Assembly: GCA_030141605.1 (NCBI GenBank)
Contig: JAQGDQ010000129.1
Coordinates: 51,281-115,280 of the forward strand
Origin: Tubiluchus corallicola
Lineage: Eukaryota > Priapulida > Priapulimorpha > Priapulimorphida > Tubiluchidae
Direction: 5' to 3'
Length of the DNA stretch: 64,000 bases
Shown here: positions 23,850 through 36,613 of the stretch, one piece after another
Numbering within the stretch: position 1 is the first letter of the stretch
Layout of the letters: every line of letters starts with the position of its first letter
The notes under the pieces: generated by a model
Told to the model about the DNA's origin: nothing
The model's database searches: none
The model's input: only the letters and a program-made list of their open reading frames with translations
Translations under genes and position numbers: made by a program

Positions 23850-24298
23850 GACAAACAACTTGTGGCTAATGCTAAATGTCGTGGTTGCAATTGTTAAAGA
23901 GTAAACTGTTTCGAAAAAAAAACTAAAATCTCAAGTTGCTGTAGTAGGTCGCTGCAGTAGACTTATGAAACGAATATGATATTACTAAAGTAATTGTCTC
24001 CTCACGTGATCGCTATTTTAACATTTTTTTAAATAATGAGGGAGTAACGAAACATCCGCATTTCCAGACTTGATATTTTTGTGCATTATGCGATGTGCAA
24101 AGCGCTTGCAGTCTTTCTGACATGATAGCTGTTTCTTAACCCTATTTATTGATTGACAGAAAGCAATGTTGTTTCCAAGTTTGTACGGACTTATTAGCAA
24201 GCGAAACAATAAAATTTTCGTACATAAATTTGTCTTATAAGTGCGCACAAGTATTCTTTCTCGCTATTAAACAAAATCAATGTGATTCACAGAGGCTA

Positions 24299-24312
24299 GT
24301 TGCCATGGTTAC
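24299..24312. promoter_or_regulatory. Palindromic RFX/X-box-like site
   Basis: GTTGCCATGGTTAC contains two inverted RFX half-sites, GTTGCC and (opposite strand) GTAACC. It lies 2.9 kb upstream of the proximal exon. About two matches to the loose motif are expected by chance in a window this size. Confidence 0.2.
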
Positions 24313-24894
24313 AAGTCTACTTGAAAAAAAGTTTGAGGGAATTACGCGTCATATTGTATCAGTACAAAGGCACCTGATTAGGGAAACCAATCTTGTAAAT
24401 ACAAACATGCAAATAAAGAATTCCGTAATACATGTATATTTAAAACAGTTGATTACACGATTCAGTAAATTCTTCGCTGCACACGAAGTGAGCAGTCAGC
24501 TACTGTAAAAATACGAAAAAAAAACTAATTTGTGCTCCAGTAATAGTTCCATGCGTATGTTAGCAGGTAAGTAAACTGGTAATTTTAAGAGACTGTAAAA
24601 ATACAGCAGAGAAAACATTTTGAAAAGAAACTGAGAAGGCCACCTTTAAATGGAAGAAATATTTATTCACAATATATTTTCCTAGGTGAACTAAGTAAAA
24701 TTTAATTACTAGTTATTACCTTAGTTTTTCCTATTTATTTAACAAACGTTATCTATTTATTTGAATTAAATTTGTTTCATGCGTTAATTATTTATAATAT
24801 TAATTTCGATGTTATCAATAATATTGAACGAATAAATCTGCAGCAGTTAACATTTAGAAATCAGAATAGACTGAAAAGAATTAAGGAAATATAA

Positions 24895-24930
24895 AAAAGA
24901 TGTGACTGAAGTTGGATTTGAACCAGGTCC
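24895..24930 (-). mobile_element. Possible B-box remnant of a tRNA-derived SINE
   Basis: GGTTCAAATCC is read on the minus strand, after ACCT. No convincing A box lies at the right distance. A very degraded SINE head or a chance match. Confidence 0.2.
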
Positions 24931-25422
24931 CTTTAGTTAATAAACGCGAAAATTAGTTTCTGGTTCTTATCCAAGTTTAGCTTTTCCAAATATTTTTATT
25001 TCCATCTACCTTGGTTTCAAACTTTTGGTAACAACTACTTTGGTATCACTGTTTTGTACATTGTAAAGCTAGGTACCCCTGAGGTGAAAATAATAAAAAC
25101 ATTCACCTGTACAGATGAGGAAAACAGTGGCGATTATATCAGACTTTAGAAATAGGTAGGCACAAAAGCATTTTTGAATTTCGTGTTAATTGCTATTTGT
25201 ATATAGATGCTAACGCTTTTGCAGTGAAACTACTAACCAACTTAAACAAGCACACTGAGTTGGGTGGGAAAAATGCCATCAGATTAGTCGCGTAACCTAC
25301 ATAAGTCTCACAGTTAGTAGTTTCACAAATGATTTTTATTCAGCAAACGACACAATCAGTCAGTCAATTCACACAATATTTTGTTCGCGGCATACATATC
25401 GTTAAAGTAGTGCATTACCTGA

Positions 25423-25436
25423 CCTAAAGGTGGCGC
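25423..25436 (+). promoter_or_regulatory. Weak CTCF-like match
   Basis: CCTAAAGGTGGCGC fits the CTCF core at 11 of 14 positions and keeps the invariant GGTGGCGC half. It lies 4 kb upstream of the proximal first exon, so it could pair with the 59.4-kb site, but it is the weaker of the two. Confidence 0.2.
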
Positions 25437-26451
25437 TTCTACACAGTATCTCACCTGTCGGTAATTAGTGTAGTAAAAGATATCTGATGTGTAACGCGCA
25501 TGGGCTAGAATTTCACACATGCTATCGATTATCAATCTCGGGAAACTTCACTCACGGGTGGGAAGTAATCGTACAACAAGAAAAAAATCACACATCAAGT
25601 TAATCAGCGGAAAGATTTGTTTATTATTTTATTGTTGCGATGAAAATAAAGCCAGTTTTTTCAACTTACGTCGCATGCCAGTTCTAACGCCTGGAGCTAA
25701 CTATTCAGTCTAGTTGAGATGTAGATAATTTTTATTACGCACACCTAAATCGTTGTTGAATTTAAAAAAATGGCACGAGGAAATTTTGGCGGCGATGTGC
25801 GTTTATTTGCACGAGAACGTTATTTTTAGATTAACCAGGATTCTTAAAAGAGAAATTTTTACAAAAAGTATTGTATAACAATTACAAATTTAACTTGCTG
25901 GCGTAAAACACACCTTGATGATTATATATAACTGGATAAAATGTCTTTTATTTTTTCTTGTTCCTCATATCTGGCTCAACATCGTGATATTTATAGCATC
26001 ATGGTACAAGCTATTCAGCTTTTCAAACTGTGCCTTCAGCACGTTTATTTTTAGGCGAACTCGCAATCTCTTAATTTAATATAAACTGCTGTTGATACTT
26101 ATTACTAATTTTGTCAGATTTTTTTCGTTCTTTACTGCACTTTATTTCGCAGTTTCTTTGTAGAGTGCATAGCCATTTGCATGTTTGGACGAAATGTGTA
26201 ATAAGAATTTTTGAAACAAGACTGTACGAATTATTAAGATGTTAACACTTACAATATTGCTCAGTAAAAAAGCTAAATGGATTTCAACCAAAACAAACTG
26301 ATTATATTAAGATTTAAGCAGAGAGAAAGTTACTGTAAGATGACATTTTCGAAGGTCGCTGCGAATGTCATAGAGTAAACCCAGAGGCATTCAAATCTCG
26401 CATAAACCATAATATTCGGTCTTGCTCAGATAAAGCACGAGAGGAAAAGAA

Positions 26452-26580
<129 letters not shown>

Positions 26581-27458
26581 TGTGTGGACAATTAATTAAA
26601 GTTCTATACAGTACCAGCACGCATCCCGAATAACCTATCAATTCATACTTTATCTTTTTCCGAGTATGCATGGTTGTGAACAATGGACATTTATTGGTGA
26701 CTAGACATACTACCTCTTACACACTAGCAAAGAGACGACGTTCATCAAGTTTTTGACTACTGCTATAATATGCAATTAGATAATGCATTTCATCGATTTT
26801 ACGAAAGCGCCTTTGCCAAAATTTGCGTCATGACTTTACATATAAGTCGTCCCTTGAACGCCCCAAAATTGCACGACAAACACCTGCCAAATGATCAATT
26901 TGCAGTTATTTACGAATTATTTAGCGAATAATATAAATAGGAATCCATTTTCATTGACGTCAACTAGCAGTGCATTTTGTTGTTGTTCATGTGGTTGTCT
27001 TTTCCAATTAGTACACCCGACATGTCACATTAATGCTAGTCACGTTTCGAGATAATTGGTCGACGATTATCCGCGGCTTTTTAACTGCATCCAACATTAT
27101 TCGGATATAAAATCATTTATTGCACGACTGCAGGACATTAGATGTACAGTTGCAGGAATAGTAAGAAACTTGGAAAGTTCTAATGTGGCATTAACTGAAT
27201 CTAGCAAGAAGGAACAGTCCTTGTTAGTCGAAGATAACGTTGTAAGGTTGTCCTTCGAGTTCTCTAAGCTCTAGATCTTTATTTTCTTGTCTTCTAGATG
27301 TCAAAACTAGCCGTCTCGTTTCACTGGCCATACTACGCCCGACTATTTTACCTCGTTAAGGAGGATGTATACAAATCCGAACATGCTTAAATAACTAGTT
27401 ATATAACGTCTTACTAGATAACTGTCTCGCTTAACTGTTAATTTTAGTACACGTAGTA

Positions 27459-27892
27459 GGGCGCTAGCACTTGGATTTCGGAAATACGTTGTACAAAAAC
27501 TGGAGCTATAGTTCTCAGTTTAGAGGTGTTCGTTTGTGACGTATACTGCAAATGTTCGACAGCTCATACATGAGCACAGCGGTAAATTTTAAAATTGAAT
27601 TTTATCTAAAAATTTGCCAAATTTTAACACGCTGAATCTCTCGCACTTCAGTTGTACTTCAATTTTCGCTTTTGCGAACACGTGCAACACGTTCATGGAA
27701 TGTTTTTGCTATTGAAAATTATGTTCGTTTGTGATATGATCAATAGTTGGGCTCGCCAGCCGTTAATTAAGATCTTAATCTATTATTTAATTACCAGAAA
27801 CGCCTTTGCAGTATTATTGGTGTTAAAACGTATACTTTTTACCGTACAAGAAAATGGGGTAGTAAATGAAAAATCATCCTGTCTTCCTTTAA
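27459..27892 (+). mobile_element. 5'-truncated element R2, copy A
   Basis: It aligns with R2 copy B from GGGCGCTAGCAC through AACACGTGCAACACG to the 3' end ATCATCCTGTCTTCCTTTAA. The first 150 bases of the family consensus are missing or unrecognisable. The short open frames inside are not conserved as protein between copies. Confidence 0.6.
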
Positions 27893-28004
27893 AAATGACA
27901 AATTATAAAATACTTACATAGGCTGGTGTACTGCATATTTTACAAATCAAAAGACATTTCGTCGTGTTCATAGAAATGACAACCCATTAAAAGCTTTGCT
28001 CAGA

Positions 28005-28190
<186 letters not shown>

Positions 28191-29772
28191 ACTTTTACTC
28201 TCGTCGTATAATGCCTTTATCTGCAAGTATGCCATTATAACTTTCCTGCTTCAGAGTTGAAACCTGATTGAAAATTGAACTGCGCCTTACTTCCCTCATC
28301 ATAACAGTTGAACCACTTAGTCAGAGAAATGCGCAGTAAGCGATTTGATGTCACTCGGGAATGTTAATGCTGATGTTGTGTTTTCTAATTTAATCATCAG
28401 GGTAAGTGAATTCTACGCAAGAAAAATAAATTAATGCTGAACTGCTGCCACGAATCGATAATAACAAATTTAAATAAGACAGTTACGAAAATGCAGCGTG
28501 TTGTTTTAATCGATAGGGAAGCGAGACAGAAACGTGGCCTAATGACCTTCGAGAGAGTACATCATTATAGCCTGAAATATTGGCTTAATTACGGAAAAAT
28601 ACGGTTGACTTTTACTGACCGTGATGCTTTTTTAAATTAATCATCAAACAAATTACATTAAAAGCTTTTAGGTGGATTAAACAAGTGTGAAATAATCTTT
28701 AGACAACGTTTTCTAGCTCTTTGTTAGAATACCTAGCAACTTTGTAAAAAACCATAAAACTCAACTCACACAATAAAAGTTGTACCGAATTAATGTTCTT
28801 ATTCGGACAAGTTGTTTGTTCGCAAACTATTTTTTCTTTATTTTTTCTTCTAATTAAATTATATGACAAATGCGAAGTTTGTTAAATTGGTGAAAAAAAA
28901 TCAGACTATTAAAATGTATTGTGTGGTGTGCAGGGAAGTATTTTAGGTCCAAAGTTATTTTACTGTAAATAAATGTTGCATGCAACTTTCCAAATTTCTA
29001 AATTTTATCCTTTTTGCAGATGATTCGAGCGTATATTGCTCAGGGGTAATTTAAAACAGTTGTGCACTGCACAAAGTGTAGAACTAGAAAGGCCAAATGA
29101 CTGGTTTGCAATCAAAACAAAAAAGAATTTTTCGTTATTAGGTGTGCGGTTTGTTAATAGTTACGGTTTGTTAATCAAATTGGTAATGAAAGTGTGCATT
29201 CTTTTTTTCGGGTGTAAATTTCTGAATGTAACTATAAATGACAACCTTTCGTATAAAGTACAGTACAGATCAAAGTGATCAAAATTGTCTCACGTATGAT
29301 CTTTCGTGTATAAACACATGTATATTCTAGATCGCTAGGAAAATTCTTGATTTTTCGTTAATTTGTCCATAATTGGACTATTGTTTAGAAATCTCAGGTA
29401 ACAATTATTGGTGGAATTTTTGCCTTTACCTTTGCAGAAAAAGCTATTATAATTATGAATATATAAAGCAGGGTATCACGACCATACTAGTTTAATGTGT
29501 CAAAATTTAAAAATACTGAAGCTAAAAGATTTAGTAGATATGAAAGCAGTAATGATCAAGTTCAAAGAAAAATATGAAACGTTACTAGAAGCTGCAAAGC
29601 TTGTTTTTATAAACACTAATTTTGAAAAATGTAAACGATAATTTGATAATTTTTAAAGTACCTAAAGTAAGAATGACATTTAAAAAATGTGTGTTTCTTC
29701 ATGTAGCCAAATTTGTAGATTTACTTCCATGTCCAGTTAAGCGAAAGTAAATAAGTGAATGCATTTTAAAAA

Positions 29773-29819
29773 GTGCGTGCATGTGTGCGTGTGTGCGTGT
29801 GCATATGTGTGCATGTGTT
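29773..29819. repeat. Imperfect (GT/GC)n tract
   Basis: Alternating purine-pyrimidine run of GTGCGTGCATGTGTG type. Z-DNA-prone. Confidence 0.75.
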
Positions 29820-29910
29820 CTTATTGTTTTTCATTTTATTCTTCTTATGATAGATAAAGTAGACTAGATGCAATGTGATTTTTAGTTTGTGCACGATTTT
29901 GACACAGTTT

Positions 29911-30185
29911 TTAAAGGAAAACACGATGATTTTTCATATCCTACCCCATTTTGAGGTACGGTCAAAAGTATGCATTTTAAAACCTATGATAATTAGGTTA
30001 AAAACTTAATTAACAGCAGGCGAGCCCAACTAGTAGATGACATCACAAATGAACGTAATTTTTTTTAACAGCACAAACATTTCACGAGCGTGTTGCACGT
30101 GTTTGCGAAAGCGAAAATTGAAGAACTGTACGATGTTTAGTGTGACATACAATAACTCGGCAAATTTTAAAATTAAAATAAAGCC
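29911..30185 (-). mobile_element. Truncated element R2, copy E
   Basis: Starts TTAAAGGAAAACACGATGA and matches the 3' half of R2 (GGCGAGCCCAACTA, GTTGCACGTGTTTGCG). Homology is lost after about 30185, so it lacks the 5' half. Confidence 0.6.
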
Positions 30186-31646
30186 TGATCTTCAGTCATG
30201 CAAAGACATCTAAAACAGTTAGGCTGGATTGTTTTCACAAGAAACAACAGTAAAGCTAAATGAAATTGTAAGTTTATTAAACGAAAAGCAATCTCGCGCT
30301 AACAATTTCATTTCATTACCTGTTGTTATAGCACGGAAATGTGCAGTTTTGAAAGTAAAATGAAAAGAGAGGATTTTTCATCCTTAAGGTAGGAATGGCT
30401 CTATCTTGTTATGTCTGCCTTCAAAGTATTGTCTGCATGGGTACCTGTTGTATATCTAAGGCCATGAATAATTTCTGAGCCAGACTGAATATCTAAGGAG
30501 GACGCAATTCCAGAAATGCCCAAAGTGCGTTCAAAGCCTGCGCGTACTGAACTTTTAAAACACTTGATTCATTGAGCCAAAGATTAGTAACGATAAAATC
30601 ACACTATATGCAGCATTTTGCTGCCATAAGTGAATCTCCCAAGCATGTAAACCACTGAGATTTTCGGACACTGAAGAAGCTACTCGGTCGACACAGAACA
30701 ATCCTGAATAACCAGTGAGAATTTTACTGTGTTTCGCCCATTGAGGCACTCTATCTGAGGGAAGACGAGCTGAACATCAAGCAGGAAGTCAGAAACGCAT
30801 CTAAATCAAAGCAACATCTGTAGAAATCACAAAGGTTGGTGACAGTGCATATGTTGCAATTCATCCATTCATACATGCACCAGACCTTCAGTTTGTTTGT
30901 TTGATTAGTTTAGTTTAATGCCCAGGAATACCTGCTGACCAATCAAAGTTAATAAAACGTTCAAATGTCCAGGAAAATCATATTTCCAAACTGCTACATA
31001 ACTTTTGAATACCTCTGCTGCGTTCTCTAATCAACGTTGTTGATCTACGTTGTTCTGTCCTTCGGGTGATAAGCTGAGTTCCACATTTTTGCAGGCAATA
31101 TGCAACAATAAATATATTATGGGTAAAAACCTTTCAGCTCCTTTACTAACCAATCTTTGTATAAATTCGTCATTGCAATGTTAATGGTATGTAGTTCCAT
31201 ACAATTTTCAAGATTGCAATGCTAATGCACGTATTCATTCTACAGAATGGATAAAGTATACACGGTCGAATAGGGCATATCAATTTTTAAATTCGTTATC
31301 TGTTACCTGTTTCACGTGGATTTTAGCTGTTAACTGAAAAACATGCTCTCAGCTACGTTCAAATGATTTTACCTTTCATGGGCGAAGGTGTATATGCAAT
31401 GTTTAGAAATTTATCCATTTATTCCCATTGGCAAATGCAAAACTCGTGTCACTTTCACTGTGAAAGTAACTCCCAAACAGCTTCATATACCAAGTATCTA
31501 AAATCTATTTTCAGGTTTTTCGTCAACATTCAAAATGAGTCATTTAACACTCGATGAATGTTTACGCTAATTACTCTATGTGAGTAGTGAGAAAGCCTCT
31601 CTGTTATAAATCATTCATTTGTGACTACGTAACCAAGTTCCACCGA

Positions 31647-32230
31647 TTAAAGGAAAACAGGATGATTTTTCATATCCTAGCCAATTTCGAAATTAGGTAA
31701 AAAGTATAAATTTTAAGACCTATAATAATGCCAAACCGTTTCTTGTAATTAAATAATAGATTAAAAGCTTAATTAACGACAACCAGTGATGGCGTCACAA
31801 CTGAACCTAATTTTCAACTGCATAAACATTCCATGAGGGCGTCGCACATATTTGCAAAATCGAAAATTGAAGCACAATGCTACTGTACATTGTACACCAC
31901 TTAGTGTGATATACAAAGACTTGGCAAATTTTAAGTTTAAAATTTCAAGTTACCAGTGTGCTCACGCATTAGCTCTCGAACGTGTGCACTACGTCACAAC
32001 TGAAGACCTCTGAATTGTGAAATATACCACCTGTTTTCGTGCAACGCGTTTCCGAGATGCAAACTCTAGTGTCAATCTAACTAGCAAATGAAATGCATAA
32101 CACATAGCGAAGAACTAACCGCAAGAACGCGAGATTGGCATTTGTGGTAACAATTCTTTCACGCAAGTCATTCTACAAAAAGTAATATGTTCCCATCTCA
32201 TCTTACATAGGATAGATTGTCCGCTCAGCA
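31647..32230 (-). mobile_element. TTAA-bounded element R2, copy D
   Basis: Starts TTAAAGGAAAACAGGATGA and aligns in inverse orientation with copy B, including ACGCGTTTCCGA, CACTAG and ACGTGAAAGAATT-like blocks. The far end has diverged, so the boundary near 32230-32283 is approximate. Confidence 0.6.
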
Positions 32231-32533
32231 CACTAACCCTCAACCCAAAACAAGGCTTGAGCTGGGACGAAGTTATTTTTTAAAACGATTCATGTCCTCT
32301 GAAAGATTAATGTCTTCAAGAATCCACGCAAAGGCTTGACAAGTGAATGGGACTTATTTGATGAGAGCTCAACAGTGCGGCCAGTGAGTCCAAGGACCCT
32401 GAATACACACGCAGACACACAGCGTCGTCCTTTTAGACAGTGAGTTTGAAGAACAGAGATTTTTGGCGCTAGCGATACAGTAATTCTTTGTCATCATTAT
32501 TCTCAAATATTGCTGCCTTTATGGTATTCTCTA

Positions 32534-32595
32534 TACGACGACGACGACGACGATGACGATGATGATGATGATGATGACGACGACGATGATGATAT
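32534..32595. repeat. (ACG)n/(ATG)n triplet repeat
   Basis: An ACG block, then GATGAC, an ATG block, then ACG and ATG again. Units keep a three-base register but differ by C/T at one position, as in the pentamer arrays. Confidence 0.85.
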
Positions 32596-33782
32596 ACATG
32601 TCGCACGCCTTTATACGTGCATGTAAAAAGGGTTTGGTTATTTTAAATGTTAGCTGTAGACTCACAAAACACAGGCAAGAAATGTGTTTACTTACTTCTG
32701 CATATTTTATTCTTTAAATCAGACACGAAGTGCATAAAAACGTATACAAAGTGAATAGTGAATAGTAATGATCTGTGTAATTAATTTCAGTGGTATGTGT
32801 CTGTATATATAACCGACGAGGCTATAGTTCGATATTATTGTCGAATGGGCGAGTTCATGTTTGCAGGTTTTTAGTTCAGTTTACAGCAACTTTCACTAAA
32901 AAAGAAGAACAAGAGATTTCTGACACCAGCAGTATGATAATTCTTATCATATTCTGAAGTACTATTGCATCTATGAACGCCGGTGCACCCCCATACCCGG
33001 GATGCCTGAATATAAACCGTCTGAATGAGCAAATTAAAACAGTCTAGGATTTCCAATTTTCTGTGTTGTGCATGCTGCAGCTGTTTTCATTCCCATGCTA
33101 ATCATAGCACACAAAATTAAATTTAATCAGACGGAAAATTTGTATTTATTACGGGAACATCACGTGGTATATTGCGCGGTTGAAAAATCCCATAAATCAC
33201 GAAAACTTACAAGCATTTCTTAGTGTAATGATTTCCACCTGCAAGTCCAACTTGAGCTACTTAAATCTCTCTAAAAAGAAGAGATACTAAAACTGAAACG
33301 TGCGAGCTGTGAATTTTATCCTTCGTGTATTAAACATTTATAGCTTGGTTTTAAAGTTTCTCTTAATACACGCAGAACTATTATTTGTAACACGCCGTAT
33401 GGATTTTACTTACAAAGAACGAGTATCTTCCAATGGTGTTTGGAGCGAAGTCCAGACTAAGTAATAAAAATATCCATTGAGCTATGAAAAGATTTGTCGA
33501 TATTATATTTTTGGAAGGATTTGATTACGGTTTAGCGTTCTGTTTTATTACAAGTCTCTGAAAGGTAGTTTATAACCTATCTGTTACAGAGAAACTGCTC
33601 AGAAACAGCTGCCTATTGTGTGAATAGAATGTATTGACTGCTGCGAGAATCAGAGAAGACTTTACCTAATAAAGATCTATTGATCAGTTCCATGACAAGT
33701 TTGTTTTAATAAAACACGGTTAAGGCGACATCTGCATATAAATTCCGTACACATCCAGGCAAGCAGTTCACAGTCCCGTGAA

Positions 33783-33801
33783 AATAATAATAATAATAAT
33801 G
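33783..33801. repeat. (AAT)6 microsatellite
   Basis: Short pure AAT/ATA run. Confidence 0.8.
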
Positions 33802-35369
33802 CAGATCTGCAACAATACACGCAGACAATGCATGCAAGCTTGAATTTCATGATATAAAAGTAAACTAACAATGTTTTAATATGTAGTGAAGGATCTGTCA
33901 TAAGCAGGAACCTAACGAACTCAATTTTAGCTTCCATTTACGCCAAGCAGGGTTTGTCTATTAATAATTCCATTTGGTATTTGTGACGTAATGAAGCCAT
34001 CCGTCTGCCAAGAGGAGATGCTACCCAGAAAGAACTGAGTTCATACAAACATAATACGTTGCCTATAAATAAACCTTTTATAACAACCCGTATGGCACAA
34101 CGTTACAGGTAATCATAACTGCTGTACATACAAATTATTTCCCATTTTTAATCAAAGTTAAAAAACAGATATTTCGCCACTCTCTGCATTGTTGTCATTC
34201 TAATCATTCTTATAGATATGTTAAGATATATAATTCTCCTTATGTTGTTTTTTTCTGAAATCAAGGTGCTTAAGGCATGAATTTAAAACTTAAGAGTTAA
34301 ATAAAATTTGTTTAGTTGGTACAGGCTCTGTATGGAATTTTTGTAGTAACATAATGTATGCACACCTCCAAGTCCATTGCACGCATGGAAGGCTGGACCA
34401 TTAATATTTAATAACTACCGACGTCTAGAGACTTGATTAGAATAATAAATCAATTGTAACGTGTAATTTGAGCCTACAGTCAAGACATTCGAGTTTCCTG
34501 TATCCAGTACAATATGTGCTATATCAGGAAATTTAGAGAGCATAAGTGTTTTGAATAAATCACATTAATTTGTTACATAACGTCTTCCATGTGAAGAACC
34601 ATTAACGTATGAAACCGCCTGTCGTGATTTATCTACCAAAGTTTGAGCAAATGTGACAAAAACGCGTGAAGGAGATGAGAAAACTCGCCTGATTTGTTTC
34701 AACAAATTTTTATTTTGTAAGTGTCTGTGTGACAAAATTTCTGTTTTCAAACGTATAAATACGAATAAAACAAAAATTTTGTGACGAAAAACCGATATTT
34801 CGGAACTTTTGAACATAATTTTGTGTACATAGTTAAAATTTATTTGGCTGACTGTACAAGGCAATTCGTTCGACAAAGTAATTGTTTAATACAGTAATTG
34901 TTTAACTTGCGAATATTGTGTGCAAGTTAAAATACACATCAACTGGTGTAAATCAACTAAATTTGAAAAATTATATCAATTCCAATAAGTAATTGTCTGT
35001 ATGGTGTAGCTACCATATGCCATATACTGGCCCAGGCGCACACAGAGAAATTAGCTCAACATTAACATATTCCTGCCAACCAAAGACAAGAATTTAGTAA
35101 GTTAATATTGTAAAGAAGTATTGACTTCTTAGAAACATCGTACATGCAGTGGAGAACATGGTCACAGCACGTACAGAAACATGCCTTTTCAATCAAGTTA
35201 AACAAGTTTCTAACAGTTCAAAAAACCTACCAGGTCATATTCTGACGCGAAAAAAAAGGTACATAAAAGAAGCGTTGCACTGTACAACACTATCATTTTT
35301 CAATGAAAAAAAACATAATGATAAAAACAGGCAAGGCTCTATAGCGTGACGTAAGCAACTCGAATATGC

Positions 35370-35387
35370 AAGTTGCACACGCAACTT
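35370..35387. repeat. Short hairpin AAGTTGC-ACAC-GCAACTT
   Basis: A perfect 7-bp stem with a 4-base loop. It lies in a GC-richer patch (35343-35420) that resembles the interior of cut-and-paste MITEs, but no flanking inverted ends were found. Confidence 0.35.
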
Positions 35388-36587
35388 CGCAATTCGCCCA
35401 CGTTCGACTCGCCGTCTATAAGTCAGAGGTTCTCAATCGCAGAGTTTCAGCTCCCCCCCCCCATGCAATCAGGTTTTCTTGCAATCCATATTTTACACAG
35501 TTCCTCCGCTACTTTGTCGATTAGCCTCTTCCCCATATACTTTCAAGGTGGTAATTTTTGACAACATACTTTCACAGTTGAATCAATGAAATGTAATTCC
35601 CTTTTAAATTGCAATCAAATGAAAAAAGAAATCCTTATTTCGTTGTGTCAAGTATTGCCTAAATATTTTATTAGTGAGGCTGAATACACTCTATTAAATG
35701 TCATCAAAAGAAAAAAAAGGACAACAATGATATCTTCGCAGCGCAAAACTTTCATTTGAGTTTTAAAACTCTCCTTAGCCTGTATGTAGTGATGTTGACT
35801 TGACATCGTACACGTATAACATGTGTAAAAGTTCTTTTTCCATTGATTGCAATTGAAAAAGGTATTTGGTTTCATAAATATAATTGCGAAAGTATAATGG
35901 CTATCATATAAAATACCAATCTGCATAAATTAGTCTAAGTCTACATCATGCTTCATTCTTTCCCCGTTCTGCTTTTTTCATGCGACTGAAATTCCTCCAC
36001 AATTCCTCACAGGAAGAAAATCTCCTCTTTAGATTTCAAGTCCCCCTAAAGTTCAAGTGCTTCCGTTTGGGAATCCTAGTGTAGAAGGTACTAAAAAGAT
36101 CGTTGCCCAACCACAGATTATGAACCTGATGACAGTGCGAGCATGTGTTCCCTGATTACACATTTATGTTGTCATAAATCAGTTACACAATAGTGACAAT
36201 GCTATGGCGAGTATAGGATAACTCCCAGGATACTCGGTTGTTTGCCATTTTGTATGCTTTACTCTCCAGGGTCCATTTGCAGAGTTAAGTAGACTTCCTG
36301 GAATGACTAAGTGTTCTTTGCTGGGAGCAAGAAATTTCTCATTGGAAAAGGTTCTATTGATTTGCTCATATCAAATCTACACGAACGCTTATAGCGTGTG
36401 TGATAATTCAATGGTTCAAACGTTTTCTTGGCTATGCCGATTGCTCTGCTTTGATTTGATTTTCTTCTGAAACTTGTAACGTTCAAGCAATTTGCAATAA
36501 CGATCGCTAAATTTGTATGGAAAAAGTTAAAATAAAACAGGCGGTAGTCAATATACAGGTAAACAAATGTCTGTCGCGTTTTATTAA

Positions 36588-36613
36588 ACCAGTCAGCTCA
36601 ACCAGTCAGCTCA
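36588..36613. repeat. 13-bp tandem duplication
   Basis: ACCAGTCAGCTCA occurs twice back to back and exactly. A short tandem repeat of no evident function. Confidence 0.7.

Noticed and set aside
24149-24508. 119-residue plus-strand open frame
   Set aside because: No recognised domain, AT-rich composition like the flanks, and no splice or copy evidence.
24551-24575. Plus-strand ATG, five codons, then GCAG|GTAAGT in phase 1
   Set aside because: Good donor, but the coding part is minimal and does not resemble the TYxLTG ending. Wrong strand for the gene.
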